Part shown: in pieces, positions 32,054-41,372 of the stretch
Position numbering within the stretch: the stretch's first letter is position 1
How the letters are laid out: each line of letters begins with the position of its first letter
From: Aureimonas psammosilenae
Lineage (GTDB): Bacteria; Pseudomonadota; Alphaproteobacteria; Rhizobiales; Rhizobiaceae
Assembly (NCBI RefSeq): GCF_009176975.1
Contig: NZ_WEZG01000003.1
Span: 372,001-436,000 of the forward strand
Direction: 5' to 3'
DNA: 64,000 nt
Program-made: the position numbers and the translations under genes
Notes under the pieces: generated by a model
Seen by the model: only the letters and a program-made list of their open reading frames with translations
What the model was told of the DNA's origin: nothing
Databases searched by the model: none

Positions 32054-33724
32054 ATGCTGGAAGAAGGCAAGGTGTTCGTCGGGCTCGGCCATGACGGATC
32101 GGGCAAGCCGACGAAGGCCGAGTATCTCGATCTTCGCTTCGCCAACCGCCACGGCCTCGTCACCGGGGCGACCGGCACGGGCAAGACGGTGACGCTCCAG
32201 GTGCTCGCGGAAGGCTTCTCGGAGGCCGGCGTTCCTGTGTTCTGCGCCGACATCAAGGGCGACCTCTCCGGCATCTCCAAGCGCGGCGAAGCGAAGGACG
32301 CGCTGGTGAAGCGCGCGACCGATGTCGGCTTGGAGCCCTACTACAACGACAGCTATCCGGTGATCTTCTGGGATATCTTCGGCGAGAAGGGCCATCCGGT
32401 GCGCGCCACCGTCGCGGAGATGGGCCCCCTCCTCCTGTCGCGCCTCATGAACCTGACGGAAGCGCAGGAGGGCGTTCTCAACATCGCCTTCAAGATCGCC
32501 GACGACGAAGGCCTTCTCCTTCTCGACCTGAAGGACCTCCAGGCCATGCTGACCCATGTCGGCGAGAATGCCGACGAGATTTCGCGCAGCTATGGCAACG
32601 TCGCCAAGCAGACGATCGGCGCGATCCAGCGTGCCCTTCTGGTTCTGGAACAACAGGGCGCGCGAAACTTCTTCGGCGAGCCGGCCCTCAAGATCGCCGA
32701 CCTCCTGCGCACCGACCGCGACGGGCGCGGGACCGTCAATGTTCTGGCCGCCGACAAGCTGATGATGAGCCCGCGGCTTTATTCCACCTTCCTTCTTTGG
32801 CTTCTGTCCGAGCTTTTCGAGGAGCTTCCCGAAGTCGGCGACCTCGACAAGCCGAAGCTCGTGTTCTTTTTCGACGAAGCGCATCTCCTGTTCGACGGCG
32901 CACCGAAGATTCTGGCCGACCGGGTCGAACAGGTGGTGAAGCTGATCCGCTCCAAGGGCGTCGGCGTTTACTTCGTCACGCAGAACCCGCTGGACCTGCC
33001 CGAAGGCGTCCTGGCGCAGCTCGGCAATCGCTTCCAGCACGCGCTGCGGGCCTATACGCCGCGAGAACAGAAGGCGGTTCGCACCGCCGCCGAAACCTTC
33101 AGGCCGAACCCCGCTTTCGACACGATGGAGGCGATCACGACGCTCGGCGTCGGCGAAGCGCTCGTGTCGACGCTCGGAACCGGCGGGGTGCCGTCGATGG
33201 TGGAGCGCACGCTGATCCGGCCGCCCTCGGCGCAGGTCGGCGCGATCACGCCGGCCGAACGGGAATCCGTGATCGCGGGAAGCCCCGTCGCGGGCGACTA
33301 CGACAATGCCGTCGATCCGGAATCCGCCTACGAGATCCTGACCGGCCGCGCGGCAGCCGAACTCGCCCGTGAGCAGGCCGCGAGGGATGCGGAGACCCGT
33401 CGTTCGGAAACCGTTCGCCGGGCCGAACGGGCGCGTGCCCGCGCGGAGGAGCCGCCGGCCGAGAACGCTCCCGAACCTCGCCGTACCCGCACCGGCTTCC
33501 AGCTTCCCGATTTCGGCCTCGGGGGTGGCGGTCGGGACGACACGGCCGACGAATCGGAGGACCGCCGTCCGTCCCGTCGCGCGCCCGAGCGGCGCTCGCC
33601 TGGTGGATACCAGCGGCAGACCGTGGCCGAGGCCGTTTTGAAGCAGGTCGGGCGGACGGCCGCTTCCACCATCACCTCGGCGGTGCTGCGCGGCATTCTC
33701 GGAAGTTTGAAGCGAGGCAGGTGA
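32054..33724 (+). CDS. HerA-like ATPase, DUF853 family
   Basis: 556-aa P-loop ATPase of the HerA/FtsK-like DUF853 family. Walker A is LVTGATGTGKTVTLQVLAEG at about residues 35-55; Walker B is KLVFFFDEAHLLFDGAPKIL at about residues 270-290; RSKGVGVYFVTQNPLDLPEG is the sensor region. From about residue 430 on, the sequence is Arg/Glu/Ala-rich and low in complexity (RRAERARARAEEPPAENAPE) before a short helix. The family is widespread and its biological role is not settled. Monocistronic by appearance. Confidence 0.9.
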   Translation: MLEEGKVFVGLGHDGSGKPTKAEYLDLRFANRHGLVTGATGTGKTVTLQVLAEGFSEAGVPVFCADIKGDLSGISKRGEAKDALVKRATDVGLEPYYNDSYPVIFWDIFGEKGHPVRATVAEMGPLLLSRLMNLTEAQEGVLNIAFKIADDEGLLLLDLKDLQAMLTHVGENADEISRSYGNVAKQTIGAIQRALLVLEQQGARNFFGEPALKIADLLRTDRDGRGTVNVLAADKLMMSPRLYSTFLLWLLSELFEELPEVGDLDKPKLVFFFDEAHLLFDGAPKILADRVEQVVKLIRSKGVGVYFVTQNPLDLPEGVLAQLGNRFQHALRAYTPREQKAVRTAAETFRPNPAFDTMEAITTLGVGEALVSTLGTGGVPSMVERTLIRPPSAQVGAITPAERESVIAGSPVAGDYDNAVDPESAYEILTGRAAAELAREQAARDAETRRSETVRRAERARARAEEPPAENAPEPRRTRTGFQLPDFGLGGGGRDDTADESEDRRPSRRAPERRSPGGYQRQTVAEAVLKQVGRTAASTITSAVLRGILGSLKRGR

Positions 33725-33769
33725 ACGGAACCTCTCGAAAAATTCGGGTTCCGCTGTCATATAAGCGTC

Positions 33770-34030
33770 ATGAGTAGTGCCATGACACCCGTCCCTTCCC
33801 AGAAATCCGGCCTTGCGGCCTTCGTCCTTTGGCTGCTTTGCTTCGGCGGCGTTTGCGGTCTCCACCGCTTCTATCTCGGCCGTTTCTGGAGCGGCCTTCT
33901 TTGGCTCGTGACCTTCGGCCTTCTCGGCATCGGCCAGCTCGTCGATCTGTTCCTGTTGCGCTCCATGACGCGAGCCGAGAATAACGAGCGCCGCCTCGAC
34001 GCGATCTACGCCACGCGCATGACGCGCTGA
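33770..34030 (+). CDS. TM2 domain membrane protein
   Basis: 86 aa. Two membrane helices with the TM2-domain pattern (LAAFVLWLLCFGGVCGLHRF then YLGRFWSGLLWLVTFGLLGI), including the conserved HRFYLG motif, followed by GQLVDLFLLRSM. The family's function is unknown. A strong bidirectional terminator follows. Confidence 0.88.
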   Translation: MSSAMTPVPSQKSGLAAFVLWLLCFGGVCGLHRFYLGRFWSGLLWLVTFGLLGIGQLVDLFLLRSMTRAENNERRLDAIYATRMTR

Positions 34031-34050
34031 ACGATCCGCGATCCATGTGA

Positions 34051-34080
34051 AAAGGGAGGGCTTTCGGCCCTCCCTTTTTC
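34051..34080. terminator. Bidirectional intrinsic terminator
   Basis: 11-bp perfect stem AAAGGGAGGGC (34051-34061) with GCCCTCCCTTT (34067-34077), 5-base loop, flanked by A on the left and T on the right, so it can end both the TM2 gene and the L,D-transpeptidase gene (stop at 34107). Confidence 0.88.
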
Positions 34081-34106
34081 GTTGCGGCTTCGCGAGTCGA
34101 AAGACG

Positions 34107-34871
34107 TCAGGCGACGCCGCCGCCTTGGATCACGACGACCTTCGAGGCGTTCGGAACCCGGTCGTAGAGGTCGATGATGTCGTGGTTCATGAAACGGACG
34201 CAACCCGACGAGACGGCGTGGCCGATGGTCCAATATTCGGGCGTGCCGTGGAGGCGGTAGAGCGTGTCCTGCCCGTTATGGAACAGGTACAGGGCACGCG
34301 CGCCGAGCGGGTTCTTCAACCCCGCTTCCATGCCGTCGCGATAGACTTCGAGTTCCGGCTGGCGTGCGATCATCTCGGTCGGCGGCGTCCAGCGCGGCCA
34401 TTTGCGCTTCCACTGGACAACCGCGTCGCCTTCCCAGGAAAAGCCCTGTCGCCCGATGCCCACACCGTAGCGCATCGCCGTGCCCCCGCCCTGGCTGAGA
34501 TAGGCGAAGCGTCCGGCGGTATCGATGGTGATCGTTCCGGGCGCGGCGCCCGTCGGATCGGGCACGACGCGGCGCAGATAACGCTGGTCGACGCGCGTGA
34601 AGTCGATGCCGGGGATGAGGAAGCCTTCGTCCTCGATCGGCCCATACATCGCAACATATTCGGCCGGTACGCCGGCCGCGCCCGGCATCGGCTCCAGTGC
34701 CGAATAGCCGGCACCGCCATTGGCCGGCGAGTAATAGGCCGGTCCGATGGCCGAGTCGGCGATGCGGGCCCGCCCGCCGCTCATGCATCCGGTGGCAAGC
34801 GCCGACACGCCAATGCCGCAGGCCGTCAGAAACGAGCGGCGCGAAAGCTCACGCGGGTGAAACTCTTCCAT
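34107..34871 (-). CDS. L,D-transpeptidase (YkuD family), Tat-exported, probable lipoprotein
   Basis: Peptidoglycan or outer-membrane-lipoprotein cross-linking enzyme. 254 aa. N-terminus ELSRRSFLTACGIGVSALAT carries a twin-arginine motif (SRRSFL) and is followed by a lipobox-like ATGC. The YkuD domain (about residues 110-250) has its catalytic signature in LHGTPEYWTIGHAVSSGCVR then FMNHDIIDLYDR, with catalytic Cys in SSGCVR and the upstream His in HGTPEYW. Several paralogues are usual in Rhizobiales. Divergent from sodB. Confidence 0.9.
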   Translation of the reverse strand: MEEFHPRELSRRSFLTACGIGVSALATGCMSGGRARIADSAIGPAYYSPANGGAGYSALEPMPGAAGVPAEYVAMYGPIEDEGFLIPGIDFTRVDQRYLRRVVPDPTGAAPGTITIDTAGRFAYLSQGGGTAMRYGVGIGRQGFSWEGDAVVQWKRKWPRWTPPTEMIARQPELEVYRDGMEAGLKNPLGARALYLFHNGQDTLYRLHGTPEYWTIGHAVSSGCVRFMNHDIIDLYDRVPNASKVVVIQGGGVA

Positions 34872-35172
34872 CTCCAGTCAACCTTTCCTGCGAGGTGGCG
34901 CCGCGCTCTAGCCGGCGTTCGTCCACGCATGTTTTCGCCTCAACCTTGCATCTTCGGGAAGGTTCCTGCCAACCGCGCGGGATGACGCGAGCGTGTCCAT
35001 TGCGCCACGATATCGCGACCGCACCGCGCTTTGCCCGATCTGCCGTCAGCGAAACCTAACGCTTCGCCGAATCGGCAAGGCGCTCTAGATAGGAGCGCGG
35101 TTTCGTACGGTGCCAAACCGCCACACGCCGCGCCCCCGCTGGGCGAGCCTTTTTTCGAAGGAGACGCAAGTC
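34872..35172. other. Intergenic region between L,D-transpeptidase and sodB
   Basis: 301 bases with no gene that I can support. It must contain promoters for the two divergent genes. The only structure seen is a small dyad, GCGCTC (35080-35085) and GAGCGC (35093-35098), about 75 bases upstream of the sodB start, which could be a regulator site or a leader hairpin. Confidence 0.4.
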
Positions 35173-35775
35173 ATGGCTTTCACGCTTCCCCCCCTTCCCT
35201 ACGACTATGAGGCTCTTCAGCCTTTCATGTCGAAGGAAACCCTCGAATACCACCACGACAAGCACCACAACGCCTATGTCGAAACGGGCAACAAGCTCGC
35301 GGCCGAAGCCGGACTTGGCGACAAGTCGGTCGAGGAGGTGATGAAGGAAGCCTACGGCAAGAACCAGCCGCTCTTTAACAATGCCGGCCAGCACTTCAAC
35401 CACATCCACTTCTGGCAGTGGATGAAGCCGAATGGCGGCGGCAAGAGCCTGCCGGGCAAGCTGCAAACGGCGGTGGATTCCGATCTCGGCGGCTACGACA
35501 AGTTCCGCGCCGATTTCATCCAGGCCGGCATGACGCAATTCGGTTCGGGCTGGGCCTGGATCGCGGTGAAGGACGGCAAGCTTCAGATCGTCAAGACGCC
35601 GAACGGCGAGAACCCGGTGGTTCACGGCGCGTCGCCGATCCTCGGCGTCGACGTATGGGAGCATTCCTACTACATCGACTACCGCAACGCCCGGCAGAAG
35701 TATCTGGAAGCCTTCGTGGACAGCCTCATCAACTGGGACCACGTCCTCGAACTCTACGAGAAGACCGGCGCCTGA
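35173..35775 (+). CDS. sodB: Superoxide dismutase (Fe or cambialistic Fe/Mn type)
   Basis: Converts superoxide to peroxide and oxygen. 200 aa from the ATG at 35173 (MAFTLPPLPYDYEALQPFMS), which has AGGAGA just upstream; an earlier in-frame start adds unrelated residues. Metal ligands are visible: His in LEYHHDKHHNAY, His in NAGQHFNHIHFW, and Asp/His in GVDVWEHSYYIDY. The Gln in NNAGQHFNH is at the Fe-SOD position, but rhizobial enzymes of this class can use Mn as well. Followed by a clear terminator. Confidence 0.94.
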   Translation: MAFTLPPLPYDYEALQPFMSKETLEYHHDKHHNAYVETGNKLAAEAGLGDKSVEEVMKEAYGKNQPLFNNAGQHFNHIHFWQWMKPNGGGKSLPGKLQTAVDSDLGGYDKFRADFIQAGMTQFGSGWAWIAVKDGKLQIVKTPNGENPVVHGASPILGVDVWEHSYYIDYRNARQKYLEAFVDSLINWDHVLELYEKTGA

Positions 35776-35804
35776 TCGCGCCCACCGTCTCGGTTGCCTA
35801 TCGA

Positions 35805-35832
35805 AGCCCCGGCCGGTCGCCGGGGCTTTTTC
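35805..35832 (+). terminator. Intrinsic terminator downstream of sodB
   Basis: 9-bp stem AGCCCCGGC (35805-35813) with GCCGGGGCT (35819-35827), 5-base loop, followed by TTTTTCGTTT. Lies between the convergent ends of sodB and the oligopeptidase gene. Confidence 0.85.
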
Positions 35833-35845
35833 GTTTGGTTCGAGT

Positions 35846-37963
35846 TCAACCCTTCCCCATCGCGTGGAGCGAGAAGGCGTAGATCAGCGCGATCTCTTCC
35901 AGGCGGTTGAAGCGGCCGGAAGCGCCGGCATGGCCGGCATCCATGTTGGTGCGAAACAGGATGGCGTTGTTGTCGGTCTTCTTTTCGCGAAGCCGCGCCA
36001 CCCATTTCGCAGGCTCCCAATAGGTCACGCGCGGATCGGTCAGGCCCGCCAGAACCAGCATCGGCGGATAGCCCTTGGCCTCGACGTTGTCGTAGGGGCT
36101 GTAGGCGGCGATGCGGTGGAAGTCCTCCGTCGAGGCGATCGGGTTGCCCCATTCCGGCCATTCGGGCGGCGTCAGCGGCAAGGTGTCGTCCAGCATCGTG
36201 TTGAGGACATCGACGAAAGGCACAGCCGCGACGATCGCACCGAACTTCTCCGGTGCGAGATTGGCCACAGCGCCCATCAGCATGCCACCGGCCGAACCGC
36301 CCTGCGCCACGATCCGCTCGTAGGAGGTGTAGCCCTCGGCCACGAGATGGTCGGCGGCGGCAATGAAGTCGGTGAAGCTGTTCGTCTTATGCTCGCGCCG
36401 CCCTTCCTCGTACCAGCGGAAGCCCTTGTCCTTGCCACCGCGGATGTGGGCTGTGGCGTAAACGAAGCCGCGATCCACGAGGCTGAGGACGTTGGTGGAG
36501 AAGGATGCGGGGATGGTGATGCCATAGGCGCCGTAGCCGTAGAGCATCAGCGGCGCCGTGCCGTCGAGGGGCGTGTCCTTGGCATAAAGCAGCGTCACCG
36601 GCACGGTCTCGCCATCGGCGGCGGGCGCGAAGATGCGGCGCGTGACGTAGGCGTCCGGATCGTGGCCGGAGGGCACTTCCTGCGTCTTCAGAAGCCGCCG
36701 CTCGCGCGTTTCGACATCGTAGTCGAAGGTCTGGTTCGGTGTCGTCGGCGAGGAATAGGAAAAACGGATCGTCGTGGTGTCGAACTCGTAGGTGCCCGAA
36801 AGCCCCAGCGAATAGGCCTCTTCCGCGAAGGCGACGGCGTGCTCCTCGCCATCGGCGAGACGCTTGACGACGATGCGCGGCAGGCCGTCCCGGCGCTCCA
36901 ACCAGATGAGATGCCGCTTCAAAACGAGATGGTCGAGGATCAGCCGCCCGTCTTCATGGGGCACGTAATCCGTCCAGTCGGCGCGCGAGGCGGACGAGGT
37001 CGGGGCCGTCGCGATCTTGAAGTCGCGCGCGCCATCGGCATTGGTCAGGATAAAGAGAGTGCCGTTCGCCTCGTCGACATCGTATTCGACGCCCTCCTCA
37101 CGCTCCGCCAGAAGACGCGGCTCGGCGGCCGGATTGGCGGAGGGGATCAGCCAGGCTTCGGAGGTCTGGTGATCGTGGATATGGATCACCACGAACTCTT
37201 CCGACTGCGTCGAGCCGACGCCCATGAAGAACCCGGAATCGGTTTCTTCGTAGACGAGGCGATCCTCCGACGGATCGGCACCGAGGCGATGGAAGAAGAC
37301 GCGGCTCGGCCGGTGATTGGCGTCGAGGCGCACATAGAAGAAGCCGTCCGAGCGGGCGGTCCAGACGGCCGAGCCGCTCGTATCCTCGATCCGGTAGGGC
37401 GCGTCCTCGCCGTTCGAGAGGTCGCGCACGGAAATCGCGTAATATTCCGAACCCTTGTCGTCGCGCGACCAGGCGATACGGCTGTGATCGGAGGAATGGG
37501 CGACCTCGCCGAGCGAGAAATAGCTTTTGTCCTCCGCTTCCTTCTCGCCGTCCAGCATCACCGTTTCGGTCTCGGCGCCACCGTCTCGCGCGCGCCGGAC
37601 GAAGCGCGGATATTCCGCGCCCTGCTCGTAGGCGATGCCATAGGCGAACGGCCCGTCGGGCGCGGGAACGGAAGAATCGTCCTCCTTGATGCGCCCTCGC
37701 ATTTCCGCCACCAGGGCCTCGCGCAACTTATCGAGCGGTTTCAGAAGCGTCGCTTGATAGTTGTTCTCGGCATCGAGATGGGCGCGGATCGCCGGGTCGA
37801 GCACGCTGGCGTCCTTGAAGACCTCCTGCCAGTTGTCGGCCCGCAGCCAGGCATAATCGTCGATGCGCGGGGTGCCGTGGGTTTCGAGGCGCAGCGGCCG
37901 GCGCTCGGCGCGCGGCGGCGACAGTTTCGAGGATGCGGCGAAAGGCGTGTCGGATGTCGTCAA
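35846..37963 (-). CDS. ptrB: Oligopeptidase B (protease II), S9 family
   Basis: Cytoplasmic serine oligopeptidase that cleaves after Arg/Lys in short peptides. The prolyl-oligopeptidase-type N-terminal propeller starts with RRPLRLETHGTPRIDDYAWL; the C-terminal catalytic domain has the nucleophile in RIVAQGGSAGGMLMGAVANL, Asp in AGLTDPRVTYWEPAKWVARL, and His in MDAGHAGASGRFNRLEEIAL. The first ATG (38167) would overlap cysQ by nearly 100 bases; I place the start at a TTG (37961-37963), giving 705 aa, the family norm. The ribosome-binding site is weak, so the start is tentative. Confidence 0.9.
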   Translation of the reverse strand: MTTSDTPFAASSKLSPPRAERRPLRLETHGTPRIDDYAWLRADNWQEVFKDASVLDPAIRAHLDAENNYQATLLKPLDKLREALVAEMRGRIKEDDSSVPAPDGPFAYGIAYEQGAEYPRFVRRARDGGAETETVMLDGEKEAEDKSYFSLGEVAHSSDHSRIAWSRDDKGSEYYAISVRDLSNGEDAPYRIEDTSGSAVWTARSDGFFYVRLDANHRPSRVFFHRLGADPSEDRLVYEETDSGFFMGVGSTQSEEFVVIHIHDHQTSEAWLIPSANPAAEPRLLAEREEGVEYDVDEANGTLFILTNADGARDFKIATAPTSSASRADWTDYVPHEDGRLILDHLVLKRHLIWLERRDGLPRIVVKRLADGEEHAVAFAEEAYSLGLSGTYEFDTTTIRFSYSSPTTPNQTFDYDVETRERRLLKTQEVPSGHDPDAYVTRRIFAPAADGETVPVTLLYAKDTPLDGTAPLMLYGYGAYGITIPASFSTNVLSLVDRGFVYATAHIRGGKDKGFRWYEEGRREHKTNSFTDFIAAADHLVAEGYTSYERIVAQGGSAGGMLMGAVANLAPEKFGAIVAAVPFVDVLNTMLDDTLPLTPPEWPEWGNPIASTEDFHRIAAYSPYDNVEAKGYPPMLVLAGLTDPRVTYWEPAKWVARLREKKTDNNAILFRTNMDAGHAGASGRFNRLEEIALIYAFSLHAMGKG

Positions 37964-38069
37964 GGCGCTGTTCGATCTTCCGTTGAATCTGCCGGCCGGC
38001 ACCGGAACGCTTTGCTCCGGCGGGTCAGCAATGGCGCATATGGGAATGTTTTGTCGAGTTTGCCGCCCG

Positions 38070-38888
38070 TCAGGAAGCGGGATCGTCTCGCCCGCGCGCG
38101 ACGAAGGGCGGGTTGGCGAAATCGGCGCGGCCTTGCCCCAAGCGCCGCCCGTAGGTGAGCGGCACACCGTCGAGTTGGCGCACGCTGCCGCCCGCCGCTT
38201 CCAGCACCGCCTGCCCTGCCGCCGTATCCCATTCCATCGTGCGGCCGAGCTTGGGATAAAGATCCGCCGCGCCTTCGGCGATCCGGCAGAATTTCAAGGA
38301 AGAGCCGACCGGCACCGTCGCTTCCAGCTCATGGCCGGCCAGGAAGCCGTCCGTGTCGCTGTCGTAATGCGAGCGGCTGACGACCGCGATGAGCCGTTCG
38401 GGCGCGAGCCTTGCACCGATCGGATGCGCGCCCTGCCGCCCGCCGTCCTTCGCCACCCGCTCCTTGGCTGCTCCTTCGGGCGAGCCGAAGAACAACTCGC
38501 CATAGGCCGGCGCGAAAACCACGCCCGCCACCGGCTCGCCGTCCTCGACCAGCGCGATGTTGACGGTGAAGTCCGGCAGGCCGGCGACGAATTCGCGTGT
38601 GCCGTCGAGCGGGTCGACCAGAAAGAAGCGCTGGCCGAGTTCGCCGGGTGAATGACCTTCCGAAACCGCTTCCTCTCCGACCACCGGAATGGCCGCGAAC
38701 GCGGCTCCGAGGCGCGCCGCGATCAGTTCCTCCGCGCCCCTGTCGCATTCGGTCACCGGTGAGCCGTCGTCCTTGGCGTCGAACTCGCGCTCTCCGCGAA
38801 AGCCGCGCATCACCAAAGCGCCAGCCTCGATCGCGATCTCGATCATGATAGGAAGAATGTCGGCTATCGGGGCATGGCGCTTCGTCAT
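38070..38888 (-). CDS. cysQ: CysQ, 3'(2'),5'-bisphosphate nucleotidase
   Basis: Inositol-monophosphatase-family enzyme that removes PAP produced in sulfate assimilation. 272 aa. Metal-binding motifs: VVGEEAVSEGHSPGELGQRF, FLVDPLDGTREFVAGLPDFT (DPLDGT motif), and the C-terminal GRTMEWDTAAGQAVLEAAGG (WDxAAG). CysQ is preferred over other IMPase members because of the PLTYGRR-like end and overall length. Upstream of ptrB on the same strand, gap about 100 bases. Confidence 0.9.
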   Translation of the reverse strand: MTKRHAPIADILPIMIEIAIEAGALVMRGFRGEREFDAKDDGSPVTECDRGAEELIAARLGAAFAAIPVVGEEAVSEGHSPGELGQRFFLVDPLDGTREFVAGLPDFTVNIALVEDGEPVAGVVFAPAYGELFFGSPEGAAKERVAKDGGRQGAHPIGARLAPERLIAVVSRSHYDSDTDGFLAGHELEATVPVGSSLKFCRIAEGAADLYPKLGRTMEWDTAAGQAVLEAAGGSVRQLDGVPLTYGRRLGQGRADFANPPFVARGRDDPAS

Positions 38889-38959
38889 CGCCAGATGTGA
38901 CCCGATGACGGAGGGCGAGGCAAGCCTGCCGCAGCGGCCTGTTCGTTCCGGAGAGACGT

Positions 38960-39352
38960 ATGAAGAGATACTCCACCGTTTTCCTCGGGTCCGCCGCCGG
39001 GTTTTGCGGGGCCTGCGGCGTCGCGATGTCAGCCGTCGCGGCCCACGGCACGGGCGATTCGCGATTGATCGCCACGGGCGCGGGAATGGCGCTCGTTCAT
39101 GCGCCGGCGCTTCTCGCCTTGGCCACCATCAGACCGGAACGCCTGCGCCTCGCGCCCCTTGCCGGTTTGTTTCTGTTCGTCGGCGTGGTTCTTTTTTCCG
39201 GAGACCTCGCGAAACGCTTCTTTTTCGGCGAAAGACTGTTCGAGGGAGCGGCGCCGGCCGGCGGCATGGCGATGATCGCCGGTTGGCTGATCGTGACGGT
39301 CGGCGCGATCGTCGCCGGTTTTTCGGCGGCGAGAACGGGAGAGAACGGATGA
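38960..39352 (+). CDS. DUF423 membrane protein
   Basis: 130 aa with four predicted membrane helices (FLGSAAGFCGACGVAMSAVA, ALVHAPALLALATI, LAGLFLFVGVVLFSGDLAKR, IAGWLIVTVGAIVAGFSAAR). The HGTGD-like segment after helix 1 and FSGDLAKRF fit the DUF423/YgdD family. Function unknown. Its stop overlaps the start of the next gene (ATGA), so the two are probably co-translated. Confidence 0.85.
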   Translation: MKRYSTVFLGSAAGFCGACGVAMSAVAAHGTGDSRLIATGAGMALVHAPALLALATIRPERLRLAPLAGLFLFVGVVLFSGDLAKRFFFGERLFEGAAPAGGMAMIAGWLIVTVGAIVAGFSAARTGENG

Positions 39353-40134
39353 ACCACGGCTTCGATACGAGCCTGTTTTCAACCAAGCGCGTCGTGGTGA
39401 CGGGCGCGGGGCGCGGCATCGGCGCGGCGGTGGCCCGCGCCTTCCTGTTCGCCGGCGCGGATGTCGTCGCCCATGCCGGGCGGAGCGAGGAATATGTGGC
39501 GCGCGACCTGACGCCGGGTCTCAGCGACGAGGCGCTGGCGCGGCTGACGATCCTGACGGCCGATCTCGGGGCACCCGGCAGCGGGCAGGCGCTGGCGAAG
39601 GATATCCTTCGCGGCGGCGACAGGGTGGACGTTCTCGTCAACAATGCCGGCACCATGGGCGGGCGCATTCCCGCCGCGACCGTCACGGATGCCGAATACG
39701 ACCGCATCCTCGATCTCGACATCCGCTCCGTGGTTGCGCTGACCACCGCGCTCATGCCGGCGCTGCAGGCGTCCGACGACGCGGCCATCGTCAACACCTC
39801 GTCGATTTCGGCCCGGATCGGCGGCAGTCCCGGCTCCTCGCTTTATTCGAGCGCGAAGGCCTTTCTTTCCACCTGGACGCGGGCTTTGGCGCGCGAGCTT
39901 GCGCCGGACAACATCCGCGTCAACGCCGTGTCCCCCGGCACGATCATGACGGATTTCCATCGCCGCTATTCCTCCGAGGAGAAGCTGCGCGCGACGGCCG
40001 AGGCCATTCCGATGAAGCGGCTCGGCACGGCGGAGGATTGCGCCCCCGCCTATCTCTTCCTCGCCTCCTCGCGCCTGTCCGGCTACGTCACCGGACAGGT
40101 TCTGGAGGTGAACGGCGGTCAGTTGATGGTCTGA
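39349..40134 (+). CDS. SDR-family oxidoreductase
   Basis: NAD(P)-dependent short-chain dehydrogenase, 261 aa from the ATG at 39349 (MNHGFDTSLFSTKRVVVTGA). Cofactor site TGAGRGIGAAVAR, structural NNAGTMGG, catalytic Ser in IVNTSSISARIGG and YSSAKAFL (YxxxK), and C-terminal LSGYVTGQVLEVNGGQLMV typical of the classical FabG-like class. Substrate cannot be told. Overlaps the DUF423 gene. Confidence 0.92.
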   Translation: MNHGFDTSLFSTKRVVVTGAGRGIGAAVARAFLFAGADVVAHAGRSEEYVARDLTPGLSDEALARLTILTADLGAPGSGQALAKDILRGGDRVDVLVNNAGTMGGRIPAATVTDAEYDRILDLDIRSVVALTTALMPALQASDDAAIVNTSSISARIGGSPGSSLYSSAKAFLSTWTRALARELAPDNIRVNAVSPGTIMTDFHRRYSSEEKLRATAEAIPMKRLGTAEDCAPAYLFLASSRLSGYVTGQVLEVNGGQLMV

Positions 40135-40147
40135 CCGTTCAAGGCCA

Positions 40148-40495
40148 TCACAGCGCGGCGACGACGATGACTTCCACGAGATAATCGGGCGTCGCCAGAT
40201 CCGCCCTGCCCATGGTCGCGCGGGCCGGCGGGTTCTCGGGGTCGATCCAGGCGTCCCAGACGTCGTTCATCGCCCCGAAATCGGCGATGTCCTTCAGCCA
40301 GATCTGGGTCGAGAGAATTTTCGACTTGGAGGAGCCGGCAGCCGCCAGAAGGCGGTCCACCTCGGCAAGGGCGCTCTCAGTCTGCGCCTTGAGATCGCCG
40401 GACGGATCGCCGACCTGACCGGCCAGATAGATGGTGTCGCCGTGGATCACGGCGCCGGACATGCGCTTGCCGGGCTCGATGCGACGAATGCTCAT
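40148..40495 (-). CDS. RidA-family protein
   Basis: 115-aa member of the RidA/YjgF family, which deaminates reactive enamine/imine intermediates. Motifs: TIYLAGQVGDPSGDLKAQTE near the N-terminus and the conserved Arg in NPPARATMGRADLATPDYLV. The family has archetypal and divergent subgroups; this sequence does not let me assign one firmly. Convergent with the SDR gene, 13 bases apart. Confidence 0.9.
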   Translation of the reverse strand: MSIRRIEPGKRMSGAVIHGDTIYLAGQVGDPSGDLKAQTESALAEVDRLLAAAGSSKSKILSTQIWLKDIADFGAMNDVWDAWIDPENPPARATMGRADLATPDYLVEVIVVAAL

Positions 40496-40639
40496 GAAGC
40501 TTCTCTCCTTGGGTTGCCGGCCGGCGATAGCAAAAGCCGCCCGCCGTTTGAAGCTTGGGGAAGAAAGCTTCGGAACGCGGCAAGCGGGCTTTAAATTGAC
40601 GGCAGCCAGTCAGGGCCTTCGCAGACATCTCGGGACCGC

Positions 40640-41311
40640 ATGAAGCACGCGACCTTCAACAAACGCCTTTGGCACGGCATCCGTCTCCGCAAGCGCCTCG
40701 TGATCGCTGCCCTTCTTGGCGTCGGCGTCTGGCTGCTCCTCCCAAATGGGTTGAGGCCCAGCACGCGGGTGCTGATCGGCTGGAACACCCTCACCCTCAC
40801 CTATCTGGTCACAAGCTGGATTCAGATGCTCCGGGCGGAAGTCACCTCGCTGCGACGGCGCGCGGCCGAACAGGACGAAGCCGAATGGATCGTCCTGGCC
40901 CTCGCGATCGTGGCGACCCTCGTCAGCCTTGCAGCCATCGTGGTGGAGCTTCAAGGCAACGGCGCGGCAGGCGACGGCAAGCTGCCGCCGTCGCATCTGG
41001 CGCTGGCCGGCCTCACCATCGTGACCTCGTGGCTGTTCATGCACACGCTGATCACGCTTCATTATGCGCGCCTCTTCTACGGTACGGGAGAGAAGCCGGC
41101 CGGCGGGTTGCTGTTTCCGGGCGAGGACGAACCGGACTACGCCGACTTCCTGTATTTCTCGCTGACAATCGGCGCGGCCGCGCAAACCTCCGACGTCGCC
41201 ATCACCAGCCGCACCATGCGGCGGGTGGTTCTGGTGCAGACGATCCTCGCCTTCTTCTTCAACACGACGGTTCTGGCCCTCGCCATCAATATCGGCGCCG
41301 GCCTGCTTTGA
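40640..41311 (+). CDS. DUF1345 membrane protein
   Basis: 223 aa, about five membrane helices (LVIAALLGVGVWLLL, VLIGWNTLTLTYLVTSWI, EWIVLALAIVATLVSLAAIV, LALAGLTIVTSWLFMHTLIT, VVLVQTILAFFFNTTVLALA). The pattern FLYFSLTIGAAAQTSDVAIT followed by SRTMRR is characteristic of DUF1345. Function unknown. Confidence 0.87.
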   Translation: MKHATFNKRLWHGIRLRKRLVIAALLGVGVWLLLPNGLRPSTRVLIGWNTLTLTYLVTSWIQMLRAEVTSLRRRAAEQDEAEWIVLALAIVATLVSLAAIVVELQGNGAAGDGKLPPSHLALAGLTIVTSWLFMHTLITLHYARLFYGTGEKPAGGLLFPGEDEPDYADFLYFSLTIGAAAQTSDVAITSRTMRRVVLVQTILAFFFNTTVLALAINIGAGLL

Positions 41312-41372
41312 ACACGGGAACCCCGGAGCTTGTCCCAAGTTCAGTTCGGCACCGTTGGTGAGGAGCCGAACC